A DNA stretch of 64,000 nt from Argopecten irradians (lineage: Eukaryota; Mollusca; Bivalvia; Pectinida; Pectinidae). The notes beneath the pieces are model-generated. The model ran no database searches. It was given only the letters and a program-made list of their open reading frames with translations, and was not told the origin of the DNA. Location: NCBI RefSeq assembly GCF_041381155.1, contig NC_091137.1, positions 13,511,765-13,575,764 on the forward strand, in the 5' to 3' direction. The translations under genes were made by a program, and so were the position numbers. Within the stretch, counting starts at the first letter, position 1. Every line of letters starts with the position of its first letter. Below are positions 1 through 12,600 of the stretch, one piece after another.

Positions 1-48
1 GGCCAGCTGATGACAAATACTCCATTTAAGGAATAAAATTTTACTTTG

Positions 49-141
49 TTGAGGTTATGAGGGTAAAATGATAATGGAGGACGTGTAAATTATTAATCCC
101 GACGAATTACATAAATTATCATTTTACCCTCATAACCTCAA
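49..141. repeat. Perfect 27-bp inverted repeat with 39-nt loop
   Basis: Arm 49-75 is the exact reverse complement of arm 115-141. The arm starts TTGAGGTTATGAGGGTAAAA. It could be a short foldback MITE or the end pair of a deleted element; no target duplication could be assigned. Confidence 0.85.
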
Positions 142-2820
142 AAAATAAAAATCTATTACATATTAAATATATTTACAGTTTTTCACGCAAATGAATATTA
201 TTTATTCTCGCGACAGTTGCATATTTTTTATCAAAATATCCATATGTTTTTCTCTCCCGTCATCGTCAACGAATTCGATTGTCCAGCTGATTGTAATCGA
301 GTCATTCCTATGTTCCCATTAAAAGTGGGGTGATGACTCCACGTTGCTACGCCAGTGACTATTCCCGTAACAACAGAATCGCCACAACGAAGTGAAGAGT
401 TTTACGTGCCGTCACGCTATATATATCGTTTCGGGGCACGCGTGTTGTGCTACTTTTTGTACACTGATAATAATAATACTAGAAAGATGGTTATTGTTCA
501 AAACTCATGAGTCTATTCAAACATATTGTCAGAAACTTGTTTATAAGTTTCTGATAATGTGTTCTCATAAAACATGAAAAATTGGTCTCTGGCAACAGTT
601 TTCACAACTAGGTGATACATTTTCCGTGGAACATTACACAGTATGATGCAATAGAGATGGCAGCTGTAACAGGCATTGGGATATTGTGTTCAGACAGAAA
701 AATCATAGCGAGAAAAATGGATAATTGGACAATATGGAAATGGTGTTGTTTCTGCAGAATTGACCTAAATGAATACCGCACAATAAACGACTATTTTGGT
801 TTCCAACATAAGACAAACTTGGAAAGTCATAAACTAATAATTTAAATATCTTTATATCGTGATAGTAAAACAGCTAACTGTCTATTATACTTAAAATGAC
901 TGTGCAGAAAAACTAACACACTGCAATTTCACATGCACACGATGGGTCATCGATATTTTCTTCTGCACTGGTCACAATTGAAGCTACTACATACATGTCG
1001 CAATCTTGTAAATAAATATGAAATCTTATTTCCACAATGAAATAAAAAACTGGTTAACAAATTAGTGTTAGGCTTGGTTGAACTTTTGAACGTATTGTTC
1101 ATCACGTTTATCATTGAAGATAAAACACGTCAGCTAATGCTGAAACAAATCTTTAGGGCTAAGTCAGGGATATCTCACTGTTAATTTGAAATCTAAGAAG
1201 TGTCAAAATATATTTATGTGTTATTAATTTGTCATTGTCCAATGACCATGTTAACATTTACATTATATGCATCCCTTCAGGAGAGTGTTTGATCATTTTG
1301 GTATCAGTTTAAAAAACAAAATGAAAAAATGTTGTTTTCACACTGTAACGGCTTTTGCTGACAACAAAACATAACATCGCAAAATTATGAAGGGTAGATC
1401 TGGAAGGACAATTTCGGCTTTATCGCAATATACCATATACTGTACTTTTTCTGTCTTTATGTTTTCAATACAAAGCTTAGTTTTGTACACTGCTGCCTTA
1501 TACAGCATATGATGTTTTTTTTTTATCGATATTAAATCAAGATAAAATCTAGAAAATGAGATGACGAACAAATGACATACCCGGTTAGTGTTTATTTAAT
1601 AATCATCGAAAAATGCCCATTTCCCTGTTAAACAAGTTACAAGGGAAGTATTTTCAAAAATAAGAAAAAATAAGAAATTAAATTACACTGCTTTTTTCTT
1701 AGATAATTAAAAATTGGAACAAAAAAAAAGAGTTTGCGTATTTAGGTCGTCACTAATGTTTCTCTCTCTGGTTTTGGGATTTGACACAGAAAGATAAGAG
1801 TCAGCGATGAAGCAAGGACTCATCTCTATAGTGGTCATCGGTTATTTTTACAGTTTGGATCCGTTTTAACGATGCTACCTAAGGATGAACAGGAATCAGA
1901 TCTTTATGTTAGGGAAAATTACACACCAAAATACAACATCACAATCTGTTTACTAAGACAGTATGGGGGGCATCAGCCTATACAAACGGCGACGTAAACA
2001 GTGTATTTTGTTTGTATTGTTCCCTACTCTCTCTCTTTTGTTTACAGAAATGCTTCCATGGTTACTGAACTATTCTTCAGAGGGTTATATCCCATAGACT
2101 GTTACCCGAAGTATTAACATGAAGTACGTGGATTATATGCAATTTAGAATAGTGCGATACACATACAATAAAGAGAGAATATATTTAGAAGAGTATATAC
2201 ATTTTTTTCGTTAAATCCAATAAAATCATAATGTGTCTTGACGGCAACTCTTACCTTTACATAGATAACATTCCATTACCACTAAGAGCTTAAATTTAAA
2301 ACGCGTCTTACATTTTTGTCAAACAGCCAAAATAATTCCTGAAGGTAAGAAGAATGCACATGACATCATGTATTACAAGAACTTCATTAATATATAGATA
2401 CAATTTATAATAGCAATATTGAGCAGTATTTTATGCCGTTTGCTGCAAGCTGCATAACGACAGCCTAACTTGCTTAATTTCCATTATTCTTGGCCCAGAG
2501 GCTTGAACTGCTTAATCACGGTTTTACAATGTTTCCTTTTATACATTTTAAATCGACTTACAATATGAAATGTGTTTTGTAATTGCACATCTGGCTTATT
2601 TTGAATATCAAAAAAAATGTTTTTGTATATGCAATCATCTGATGAAGTTGATCACAGTTTGAACAACTGGGCCTTGATGAAATGTATTTATGGACGTGTT
2701 CCATTCCAAATGAGGCACTCTCGCGAAAGTAACGTTAACAAAACAGGGATCAAGACTACCCCAGTTTTTACTAATTACTTACAAAGACAAATTGACAAAA
2801 TATTTAAGATTCACTTTTGT

Positions 2821-2826
2821 TTTATT
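2821..2826 (-). terminator. Candidate poly(A) signal for Evx
   Basis: The plus strand reads TTTATT, so the minus strand carries AATAAA about 450 nt past the Evx stop. The position is plausible for a 3' UTR, but such hexamers are common in AT-rich DNA and no transcript supports it. Confidence 0.3.
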
Positions 2827-3274
2827 TTTCATTTTCATGTTTTTCATATATATCTATATTCAAATAACAAAACAACATAATAGTACATAAATACGTTTGT
2901 ATGGAGATATGTACATGTTTGTGTCTAACCTGCAATTGACAGAGCATGGAAGCCTGTTAATACTATATTTACATGGATTTACTTTTTACCCTGAACTCAG
3001 CTACTGTTTCTGACAATGTGACGTCTTGGGGTGTATCACGCCAACTTGTCATAGACCATTGTGAAACTGAGAAATGGTCACTACATAGAAGAATATTTGC
3101 ACTATTTTCATAACATTTTGAAAAGTCAGTTATACATTAAATGAACATCTCTCTTTCGTAATATCCGTCCTTCTACACTCATCAAATGTCTCATTTATCA
3201 TTTCATTCATTAACAGTCAAACAACGAATAACATATTTCAGTTCAACACGTTCACACACAAAAAGTTCACTTCA

Positions 3275-3811
3275 TCACCGCGATGAACTCTCCATTTCTC
3301 GTTTCTGTAACAGAGGGTGTGAGGAGCTGAGAGAGGTCGACAAAAGTCCTGGAGCTGGTGGTGGGTAAAGTCCAAGAGAAGGAGTCGGACATGTACACGG
3401 TTTTCCGGAATTTGCATCACATATGCTTGGTGAATGTTCCATCCAGGGGAAGTGCATTCTGGGAGGGAATGGAAAGCTTGGCGGTGAGGTAGTGAAGGAA
3501 GGACTCGTGTCTAGGCTGGGGACTGGTCTGTAGAGAGGACTGGACATAGACGACAGAACATCAAGTCTGGGGGCGAGAGGACTGGATACGGCCATCGGTG
3601 TAAACGCAGAACTTGTGGATGGTTGAAGTCCGTGAGAGAGACCTCCCATGCTTGGGTACGGAAGTGCGGCTGGATGTTGGAGGTTGTATGGGTACGTGGC
3701 TGCGGCTGCTGCAAGGTAAGCATACAGCTGAGGATCTGGGGGGATACCGTAGGGCCAGGTGAGAGCCATTCTTTGGCGTTTGTCCTTCATTCTGCGGTTT
3801 TGGAACCAAAC
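3275..3811 (-). CDS. Evx: Evx exon 3 (recognition helix and C-terminal region)
   Basis: The acceptor TTTCCAG precedes GTTTGGTTCCAA. The exon supplies [20 protein letters not shown], then a Pro/Ala/Tyr/Ser-rich tail including [18 protein letters not shown] and a short Cys-containing patch (KPCTCPTP), and ends ESSSR before TGA. The family often carries repression activity in this tail; no Groucho-type motif is obvious by eye. Confidence 0.93.
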   Translation of the reverse strand, partial: VWFQNRRMKDKRQRMALTWPYGIPPDPQLYAYLAAAAATYPYNLQHPAALPYPSMGGLSHGLQPSTSSAFTPMAVSSPLAPRLDVLSSMSSPLYRPVPSLDTSPSFTTSPPSFPFPPRMHFPWMEHSPSICDANSGKPCTCPTPSLGLYPPPAPGLLSTSLSSSHPLLQKREMESSSR

Positions 3812-6800
3812 CTGGAAATTGAGAAGACGGAATAATTAGTATATTGTCTTTTTTATCATAAATACTAATAATTTTAAAGAAAATACAAAAAGATTCATTG
3901 TGAAAATTACTTGTCCAATTTTTTGAGAAATCGGGCGATGCTAGCGATTACCACTCTGCTACATGAATTACCCAAATGTTAACTATCTAAATTTATTTTT
4001 AATAGAAATAATGATAAAGTAGTAGACAGAAGTATATTAATAATTACCTTAATAGTGGATTCAGCCAATCCGAGTGAAGCTGCCAATTCACATCTCTTTG
4101 GGCGGGAAACATAATTCTCCTTCAAAAACTCTTTCTCCAGACGGTTGAGCTGATCTTTGGTGAAAGCTGTTCGGTATCTGCGGATTTCTCGCTCTTGTGC
4201 AGTTTCTGGAACGACAGAAAGAAAATGGAAATTAAGTAGGAGTTATAAATAGTTTAATAACCAAGAAACAACAAAGGCTACATAAGGCAGGACCATCTGT
4301 ACATGGTTGTGAACAGTTTAGTGTTTTTACGTTTGTGTAAACGACAGAATAGTTTACAACTAAATACGATAAATGCCAGTTAGCATATAATATTACAAAA
4401 GGAGACATTTTAGTGCCACTACAGTACGATATGGCGTGTCTAATTGGTCGAACATTTGTGTGGATATTCAGAACATGCTAATGAGTCTGTTTCTGACGTT
4501 AAGCGACATAGAATAACAGATTTAAGGCCGAAAACCTTATTGGTCATTTTATGTCCGTACTCTTGCTCAGCCCCATTGGTCAGTTATAAAATATTCATTA
4601 AATATGTTTGCGACACGGGATGTCGCACTGGCTTCGATTTAAAACACGACTTTATTGGCCAGTTCATAAATTAAGTGTCGTTTGAAAATAGAGATCTTAA
4701 TCGAAATTTATCAGCGAACATGACATTTGAATTTCCATCAGCGAATTTAAAGGCAGGTGCTCGACGGTAACTTGTTTTAATTTAAGAAAACCTTAAATAT
4801 CTGTTTTTGTTGGACGGTCGTCCCATACAGAAGGTCAATGGGTACAGTGTTTTGTTACTTTCTTTGAAGCCAGTTCAATTCTTGACGACCTTAATACAAC
4901 AAATCGGTTATGAGTGTTGTAGAGAGTGGGATAACTACGGTCTGTATCTGTTTGACCACGCGGGCGTGAAAACGATATAACTATGATTATATCCTACAAA
5001 TTGAGCTCTCTCGTGTGATCACGGGCGTTTTAGTCTACGAGATCGTAGATTTTCAAAATATAAAGATACATTTCACGCAAGCAGTCTTCCGTTAATTGTA
5101 TTGAAAAATAAGAAAAAATGCTTAAGATTTACACCTGTTTCAATTTGTAAACTGAAATCAGATTTCTTTAGCTAGAGTGCATATTTATTGTTTCCTGTCG
5201 TAAAAAGATGTTGATCATTTCTCGCATAATTATTTGTATAATTTTATTAAGCACGCGATTCGACCTAGCAGCTTTATTTGAATAGCAGCCTGGCTAAAAA
5301 GTCATTTAAGGAAGCTGTCAACTAGGATATTTTTACCTCCAAGGTTTGAAGAGCTCTGATTAAAATCGTGATCTACTGCTTACGTAATTCAACCGGCCAG
5401 GATAATTGAAATTATTTTCACGCAAGCAGTCTTCCGTAATTGTATTGAAAATAAGAAAAAATGCTTAAGATTTACACCTGTTTCATTTGTAAACTGAAAT
5501 CAGATTTCTTTAGCTAGAGTGCATATTTATTGTTTCCTGTCGTAAAAAGATGTTGATCATTTCTCGCATAATTATTTGTATAATTTTATTAAGCACGCGA
5601 TTCGACCTAGCAGCTTTATTTGAATAGCAGCCTGGCTAAAAAGTCATTTAAGGAAGCTGTCAACTAGGATATTTTTACCTCCAAGGTTTGAAGAGCTCTG
5701 ATTAAAATCGTGATCTACTGCTTACGTAATTCAACCGGCCAGGATAATTGAAATTATTTTCGGTCTCTTTGATCCCCTAATTACTTTATCATATCAAAAT
5801 ATTCCAAAATCAATTGTTCCCAGACAATGTTTATACTGCGCCCCAATAAACGTTCAGCTTCACCCTGCAGAAACAGGTCGAACTATTTGCCCGGCGCGGA
5901 GTGACAAATTGATTTGAGAGTTTGTGATGGGGCAATTAACATTGCAAACACTTACAAAGGGATAGCGTTTACTAATAGTTACCGGCTAATATTTGTTCTT
6001 ACCTAAAGCACAACGTTATAATTTCTATAAGCAATAAATCAGCGGATGAAAACAAGAAGTTATTTATATTCAAATATAATAAATCTGTTTGCGTTCCCCA
6101 TGAGCAACTGAGTAAATCTGAATTTATTATCAAACGACCAAAAATCAAAAATTAAACATGTTATATAACGAAATTGATTTGTAGAGATTATTCTGTTTGA
6201 TTGGCATCTCATAATGTGTCGGATATCATTAAAGTGATCCTGTGTTTATTTCATTAGTGATGTCGATTAAAGGCGGCGAGATCTAACCAAAAGAGAATAC
6301 ATAAAAACACTTATTCTGACAATCATCGATCTTAATTCCAATTTGTCGGTAGCGCTAAATATTTTCCTTTTAATACAAATTCGATAAATAGGGGCTTTAT
6401 ACTACAAAATTAGTTTAGAATAGCAAAGAAAAACAGGTTTTCTCCCAAATTGAATCTAAATAAAAATGTTTACGTTGTATAGAAAACCATTCCGATTTAA
6501 CGCCGTTTCTAAGTATGATAATTCGTGAATTAGCCCCCTATTGGGAGCTAGTTTGACTTTCATTACAGATCTGAACACAAACATCACAAGTCCTGTTAAT
6601 TCTATTGAAAGTACCCTAAGACATATACAAACTCCCCGGGGTGAAAAAGAACGAGATCGATTCTTAGAATGAATAGAGAAATCAAACTCGTTTTACCTGG
6701 TCAGTGTGTAGCGGCTGAATGATAGTACCCCTAGTGCCGAAATGGACAGTAAAAACGAGATCTGAACAAAGGGAAGAAACCAAACTGACCAATTGACCGA

Positions 6801-9697
6801 AGGATGGCAATTAAATGCGCGGTAAAATTAGACAAGCTTGTAAGATTAGGTGTGTCGGCGCGTTTGATGTGCAACAGGTAAGGTGCTAGGTTTACGTTTG
6901 GCGGAGCTACAAGTTTCTACATCTAACTGATGGGTCTGCTGATACCGTTAACCGGTTTCCTATCAAATCTTTTAAAATGTACTTTTCTGTCAGATCAAAA
7001 CTTGAATCCATTCAATTAGATGTATTAGTGAAGAAAATTCGGTGATTACCTGACGAATTTATAGCTGTATTTACCTGTTTGAGCTGACCAGATTTACCTG
7101 TACATCAAACACGAGATTCTTAATAAAATCACTAGCTCTAAAGTCTATTTACTACTGAATACGATTTTTACTATCCACCCTTTCATAGCACATTTAACAC
7201 ATAGCATCTTTACTGATAGACTCAATGACGTCGTTATGAGCGCGCAAAGATGAAAGTAACCATCTTTCTGAATGGGTGGGTCTAAAACTCAACTTCAAAA
7301 GAAGCTATTAAACTCTGCAACGTTAAAATAAAATCGAAGCCTTTAAAACCGTGTTCGTTACTGTATTTTTAAGAGTTTACTGAAAATATGTGATTTTCCA
7401 CCTTACCGGAGACTTTCTGTGGGGACAAAGATATGACGCATTTCTGTAACGTTCGTTTGGCTCGCAATGTATAGAGTTTATAAAACATGTTAAATTTTGT
7501 TTGTGAAATAACAGCAACTGCCATTATGAAATGTTAATCTTGTGAGGGTATTATTTTCTATGATGGTTAAACACCGCGCTGCGTTTTCAATGTATCTACA
7601 CGCCTTGCATAACAGGCCACTAAAGTGTTCATTATATTGAACATCCACACATTATTTTGCTTGTCCCATAGTAGATCTATACAGAGACGTTCATATATTA
7701 ACTTTTAAAGTTTTTTATAAAATAAATCACACTAACATGTGATTAGATGTTGAAGTGTTTTGAGTGTAGATTAAAGGGACAAACAGTAATACAAAAATTT
7801 AAATATCTTTAATCCCCTCACAAAAAATATCTAATTTCAAAATTGAATTTTACAACTTAACTAACGTTTTCCTTCATATTGTTTAATTTTCTTTACATAA
7901 TACCAATATTTTCCTTACTATTTAATATCCTCTTAATAATCTAGTTTCAATACAATAAATTATTGGCCTTACGCTTTGCTAATTGATATTATATATATTA
8001 TGACATAAATTTGATACAAACTTCACGATAACCACTGTCTATTATTGTTTTATGTTATAACTGACCAGTGTCATTTCTGACAATTGAAGCTGATTTATGG
8101 AAAACGCCACAATGACCATGTCCGAATTGTTCGAATCCTTGTTCGGACAGTGTCCGGAGGATAGAATGCTGCGACGACTACACAACACGGGACATGTAGT
8201 TCGAACTGACACGCGAGTGACAGCATACCATGTACACCTACTTGTCGAAAGTTACATCTATAATTAATTCCCTCTCATTAATTAACATTAATAATAGGTT
8301 TAATGTCATTATTATAAGTTTTAGAGAACGACCCCTCCTGTCTGAAGTTAAATTAAAAAGTGTTCTATTCAAGTGAAGCCCCAAAGTGAACTCCAATCTC
8401 TTGTATTATATTTTGGACAAAAAAAGAACCGAAAATACTTAACTAGTATCAAATACGTTAAATGTTCCGGCGATTGAGACGAAGAATTAGACTATTATTC
8501 CAATAACTCATTTTGACACTAAGGTTTTATAATGTGTAAATCAACCTCTGTCTTTTTAATTCAACTCAAGCAACATTAAGTAAGAACAGAGTAGGTCAGA
8601 ATGGTATGGTACTTAATGGAAATATGTTTTCTAGTTGATTATACGAGTGAGTTAATCCAATTAGGTGTACCCTATTATAAAACATAACACCTCTATTTGG
8701 GCTGCTGATAAAGACTTGGTTGTGTGACCCAGTCATAAATAAAATAGCCATTAACTAAAACGATTAATAATATAATTTACTTATTCAAGTAAAACTTTTT
8801 TCGTGTTAATAAGATATATTTTTCCTGACAAAAGTTCTTTGATTTATACAAAACTTAAAAGTTAAAAGTGTAGATGTTAAGAAACTATTGAGAAAAAAAC
8901 CGTTATAAATAGAAAATTTTATCAAGATAATTCCTTGATTTATTTGAATTTTAATATAATTTTAATGAAAGGGTTTTCACTTGAAAGTGTAACTATATGC
9001 TATCTATAATTTATCTAAATATCAGAAAGTATTTTAAGACACATTCGCAATATTGACAATGTTAAAAGTGACGGATTACCGTGAATCAGTAGACTGTTAA
9101 ATTGGTGATTATGAAACCGATATAGTTATATCGTCCTCCCGTTTTTAATCAAAAGAGGAACTGCTTAAATCTTATTCCCCAAGGGGAAATTCTGAGTTCA
9201 TTAGGGCGGTAATTAATAATATCTCACAAAAGATAACTTTAGCAGTAGAAGTGTGTCTAATTTCACCGTCTAGTGACCTCGCCGGTTGAAAGATTGTAAT
9301 GATGTTAATTTGTCAAAATTATGCATCCCGTTTTAACAATTTAATTATGTATAATAAGAGATATTTAGAAAACATAGTGTGTTAGTGTTTTAAAATGGTA
9401 CCCAAATTTTCAATAAATGGGCAAAATTTTTTGAATAAATGAAAGTTAATAATTTTGAATTATTAATTAAAATGTTTATTTACCTTTCATCTTGTTTGTG
9501 TAAAATCGGTTGGGAGTGCCTCTTTCGCTTCCGGAGCTGTCGGAGGTATGGGAACGTGGGGAGTCCGGATAGTCCATGGGTTTGTTGAGTTTGAACTCTC
9601 CAAGATCTTTGTCGTCCGGAAACGGCCTGAGTCCGTCTTCATTACTGGACGTATCGCTTGATGAAAGACTGGGAGAATTAGGCAGAGATCCATCCAT
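3275..9697 (-). CDS. Evx: Even-skipped/Evx homeobox transcription factor, complete, 3 exons, 302 aa
   Basis: The model joins 9697-9484, 4205-4048 and 3811-3275 (214, 158 and 537 nt). Phases are consistent (1, then 0), giving 302 residues and a TGA stop. The homeodomain is residues 79-138; it starts [20 protein letters not shown] and its recognition helix carries [37 protein letters not shown] and the following AL-WPY are signatures of the Eve/Evx family, whose members are nuclear DNA-binding regulators of axial and neural patterning. The intron between homeodomain residues 46 and 47 is, as I recall, the usual one in this family. The N-terminus is Ser/Asp/Pro-rich and the C-terminus is Ala/Pro/Ser-rich; the total is shorter than human EVX1 (about 400 aa). 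The ATG has A at -3. All homeodomain residues look intact. Family assignment is firm; function is known from the family, not seen here. Confidence 0.95.
4048..4205 (-). CDS. Evx: Evx exon 2 (homeodomain residues 1-46)
   Basis: The acceptor TTCCAG precedes AAACTGCACAAG and the donor is AAG|GTAATT. It encodes the N-terminal arm, helices 1 and 2 and the start of helix 3 of the homeodomain, ending ESTIK. The next exon resumes with VWFQN, so the homeobox is split at 46/47. Confidence 0.95.
4443..4658 (-). promoter_or_regulatory. Four-fold CCAAT-box cluster in Evx intron 1
   Basis: ATTGG on plus (CCAAT on minus, the gene strand) occurs at 4443-4447, 4539-4543, 4575-4579 and 4654-4658, the first three followed by TC. 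The cluster ends about 240 bp upstream of the homeobox exon and could mark an enhancer or internal promoter. Chance is possible. Confidence 0.3.
5071..5757. repeat. Direct tandem duplication of about 345 bp in Evx intron 1
   Basis: Copy 1 is 5071-5415 and copy 2 is 5416-5757, head to tail with no spacer. The only differences seen are three single-base losses in short homopolymers near the start of copy 2 (TT to T, AAAAA to AAAA, AA to A). Either it is a very recent duplication or an assembly artefact from noisy long reads. Confidence 0.95.
9484..9697 (-). CDS. Evx: Evx exon 1 (N-terminus)
   Basis: Codes residues 1-71 plus the first base of codon 72. It starts [18 protein letters not shown] and ends NRFYTNKMK, a Ser-rich, acidic, low-complexity segment without a recognised domain. 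The donor is AAAG|GTAAAT. Phase 1 matches the exon 2 start, making Glu72 across the junction. A second reading frame open over the same stretch is a shadow. Confidence 0.88.
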
Positions 9698-12600
9698 TGT
9701 GAAGAATGTCTGGTTACAGTTACGATATACTAGTTTCTAATATATCCAGTTGTGATAATGAGATAGTCCTTGTAATGACACAAAGTAATATTCACTGAGA
9801 ATGTCCGGGTTTAACACTCACATCAAATTCCTATAAAGATGACTTGTCATGTGTAAGCCAAGTTGTGTGTTACTGTGTGGAGCTGTACGAGTGTTTATGA
9901 TGTCTTGGCTATGATGACTGCGTTTTAAACAGTCTTTCGGTGGGTAATCAGCCGTGACGAGTATAACAACCTCATTGACTGGATAATAACTTCTTTCAAT
10001 AGCACTTAATAAATCACAAACAACCCGATTGAGAAATTACTATTCTGATCGGCGACAGATAATCTTTCTATGACTTTAGGGGTGGGGCTACGCGGAGTGT
10101 GGCGCGTTTACGTCTTCTGATTGGTCAACAAGAGATTCGCTGATAGATTGTTACGCCTCAAGGGGCGTGGCCTATTGGTCATCATTGATTATGATTATCG
10201 CAGTATCTGATCTAATGATAATACTAACTAGGATTAAAGTGCCAATATTGTTTCTTTATAATTACCATTCAGTGGTTATTAGTAAAACAGTAGTAGTATT
10301 AAATTGTCAAAATTATAACTCACAGCCATTTTATCCAAAAAATGGCATTTTAGAAATTTTCACTTTGTATCTAAATCTCTGATTATAATTATGACCTAAA
10401 TTGGAGAAACAAAACTACAAAATAACAATTTAAACTTAATTCATTAAATGTCTGAGTACAATAGGCTATATAATGTGTACATATACGCACTACTGAAAAA
10501 AATATTTATACATATATATATTAAGTTTCGGTTACTGAATATTAACATCTCATTTAGACAAATTTCAAGATACAAAGATGAACTATTAACAAAAATTTTT
10601 GATTGCCATTAAGAATGCTAATTTTGAATTCTTTTGAAATACTTTATTAACATAAACTCACTTTCATTAAATTGTTTATGTCAGAAAACTATGTCATACA
10701 TAATGTATCTTATGTCTTTATCGTTTTCATTTATTTTGATCTCCCGTAAAATTTCTCGACTAATTCCCTGAAAAACTGGATTTTCATGCAGTGTACAGAG
10801 ATGTACAGAGATAGATGTACATTATCATGTAAGGATTTTATTACAGCTGTCAATGAGAATATTTACAGGTATGTTTGGCTATACAAATAAACAAACCGTG
10901 ATGACGAAACGTTCAGCGGTAACCGGTTAGGGTACCATATAGCAGGTCATTATTAGAGAGGGCAATAAAAAAACCCGGATCAAACACCTAGCACCTCCCC
11001 GCTATACATCCTCATCTCTTTGATCTTCTCCACTATTATTTAATTCTAAATGAGCATAAATTTAGCATCCCCGCGCGAGGAAATTCGCGGGCTAAACAGC
11101 TAAACAAGAAATGATAGAAATCCTTTTTCTTTATTTGTCACAACCGTGGGTGTTAGTATAGATAATCTTATTTGGTTTTTATAGCATTTAGTTTCAGTAG
11201 ATTTAATTCAACTTTTGACGGTGGGCGTTTCAGGTATGGCGTTAAAAAGAGACACTGATAGGATTTTGTCGCCTCTTTTGTAGGTAATGTACTTTGGCAG
11301 AGGTTCGATGATTGATGTAAAATACATCTACAAACCGAGTTTATCATGAAGGGAATCTATCTGCATGCTAAGTACTACACCAAATAAAGAATAGCTTGTA
11401 AAACAAACTAGAAATCATCGTAAATAAAAAATCGGGTCGCATAAAAAATAAATAGAATATCTAGTAAGAAGTAACATACAGCGTTTATATATATCTCAAG
11501 AAAGTCAATGACCTTGTAAAGTGAAAGCGGAACTGGTCAAAACACATTGATTTTCTCATATTGTCTCATATACGAGCATAGGGAAAATGTGGTGAAATCG
11601 AATACTTTACTGATAGCAGAATATCTATTCGTGTAAAAAATTAATACGAATATCTCATTTTCTTTAATTTTATTTTACTAGTGACGAAAAACAAGCTATG
11701 CCGTCAATCACAAGGTATTTGGAGCACATGTTGGCGGGAAAAACTTCAATAATATTAGTACACGTAATAACCTATTTGTAAGAAACTAAAACAGCAGGAG
11801 GTGATATTTTGGAGTGTTATTTTGGACTGAAGAAAGCCTTATAGTGGTTGAATATATATCCCATAGAAATAATTTTGATTTTACTTTGAATTTATTTTGG
11901 CCTTTTATTTCGGATTGATAATATACAAGCTTTATACCGTTTTTACCTCATGGTGATAAGTCGAGACAAGGAATGGAATTCATTTCCCCTTCAAAATGTT
12001 ATCATAACTGTTCCCTGATGTCGTTTTTGTTATGTGACCACAGCGTGCTGTGTACCTGATGGTTTTGTTTACTCTGGACGCTATCTTGTCACCCGATAAT
12101 CGTCGGACTTCAGTAAAAACACACGTTTCAATGATCGTGTTTACCGCACACTAATACTCTAGTCGGGTATTTTCACCAAAACATGGAATATTTAAAATCT
12201 CTTTAGGATAACACCTCATGTTTAAACTATAAATTCATGGGAATTTTTTACAGGAGATTGAACTTTTCGAAAGAACTAGAACACTTCGTGCAAGTTACAA
12301 AGGGATTTACAAAATGATTTAAAATAAAGCAGTTTTAATGAGTATTAGTGTTGTGAATTACTAAACAAGTACGGTGATTCTGCATGTCTACGATTGGAAT
12401 ATGTGTTTTTCGTTTTCCAGCATTTTAGATTTTATCGTGTTTTGATTTTATAATTTCAAACAACTGAACATAATGACCACAACAAAACGTTAAGTTTAAA
12501 ACTCAAATCTATAATTGGAGATGAAAATATAAATGAAGGTATAAACTTGAAATGGTTCTTTTCCATTTATTCATGTATAAACATGTATATAATAACAAGG

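Larger units (their letters stand above)
1..3274. other. Region downstream of Evx, no gene seen
   Basis: Small open frames here (60-87 codons) have no recognisable motifs and no splice-linked partners. Contents are the presumed Evx 3' UTR (about 2800-3274) and one strong inverted repeat at 49-141. Otherwise AT-rich unique DNA. Confidence 0.7.
4206..9483 (-). other. Evx intron 1 (5.28 kb)
   Basis: A phase-1 intron with no coding content that I can see. It holds a 345-bp direct tandem duplication (5071-5757), a cluster of four CCAAT boxes near its 3' end (4443-4658) and a small 8-bp dyad (8119-8126 with 8142-8149). The rest is AT-rich unique sequence, possibly with enhancers. Confidence 0.8.

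Noticed and set aside
392-845. Short open frames of 61 and 77 codons at the left edge
   Set aside because: No motif, no partner exons, no codon pattern; expected by chance.
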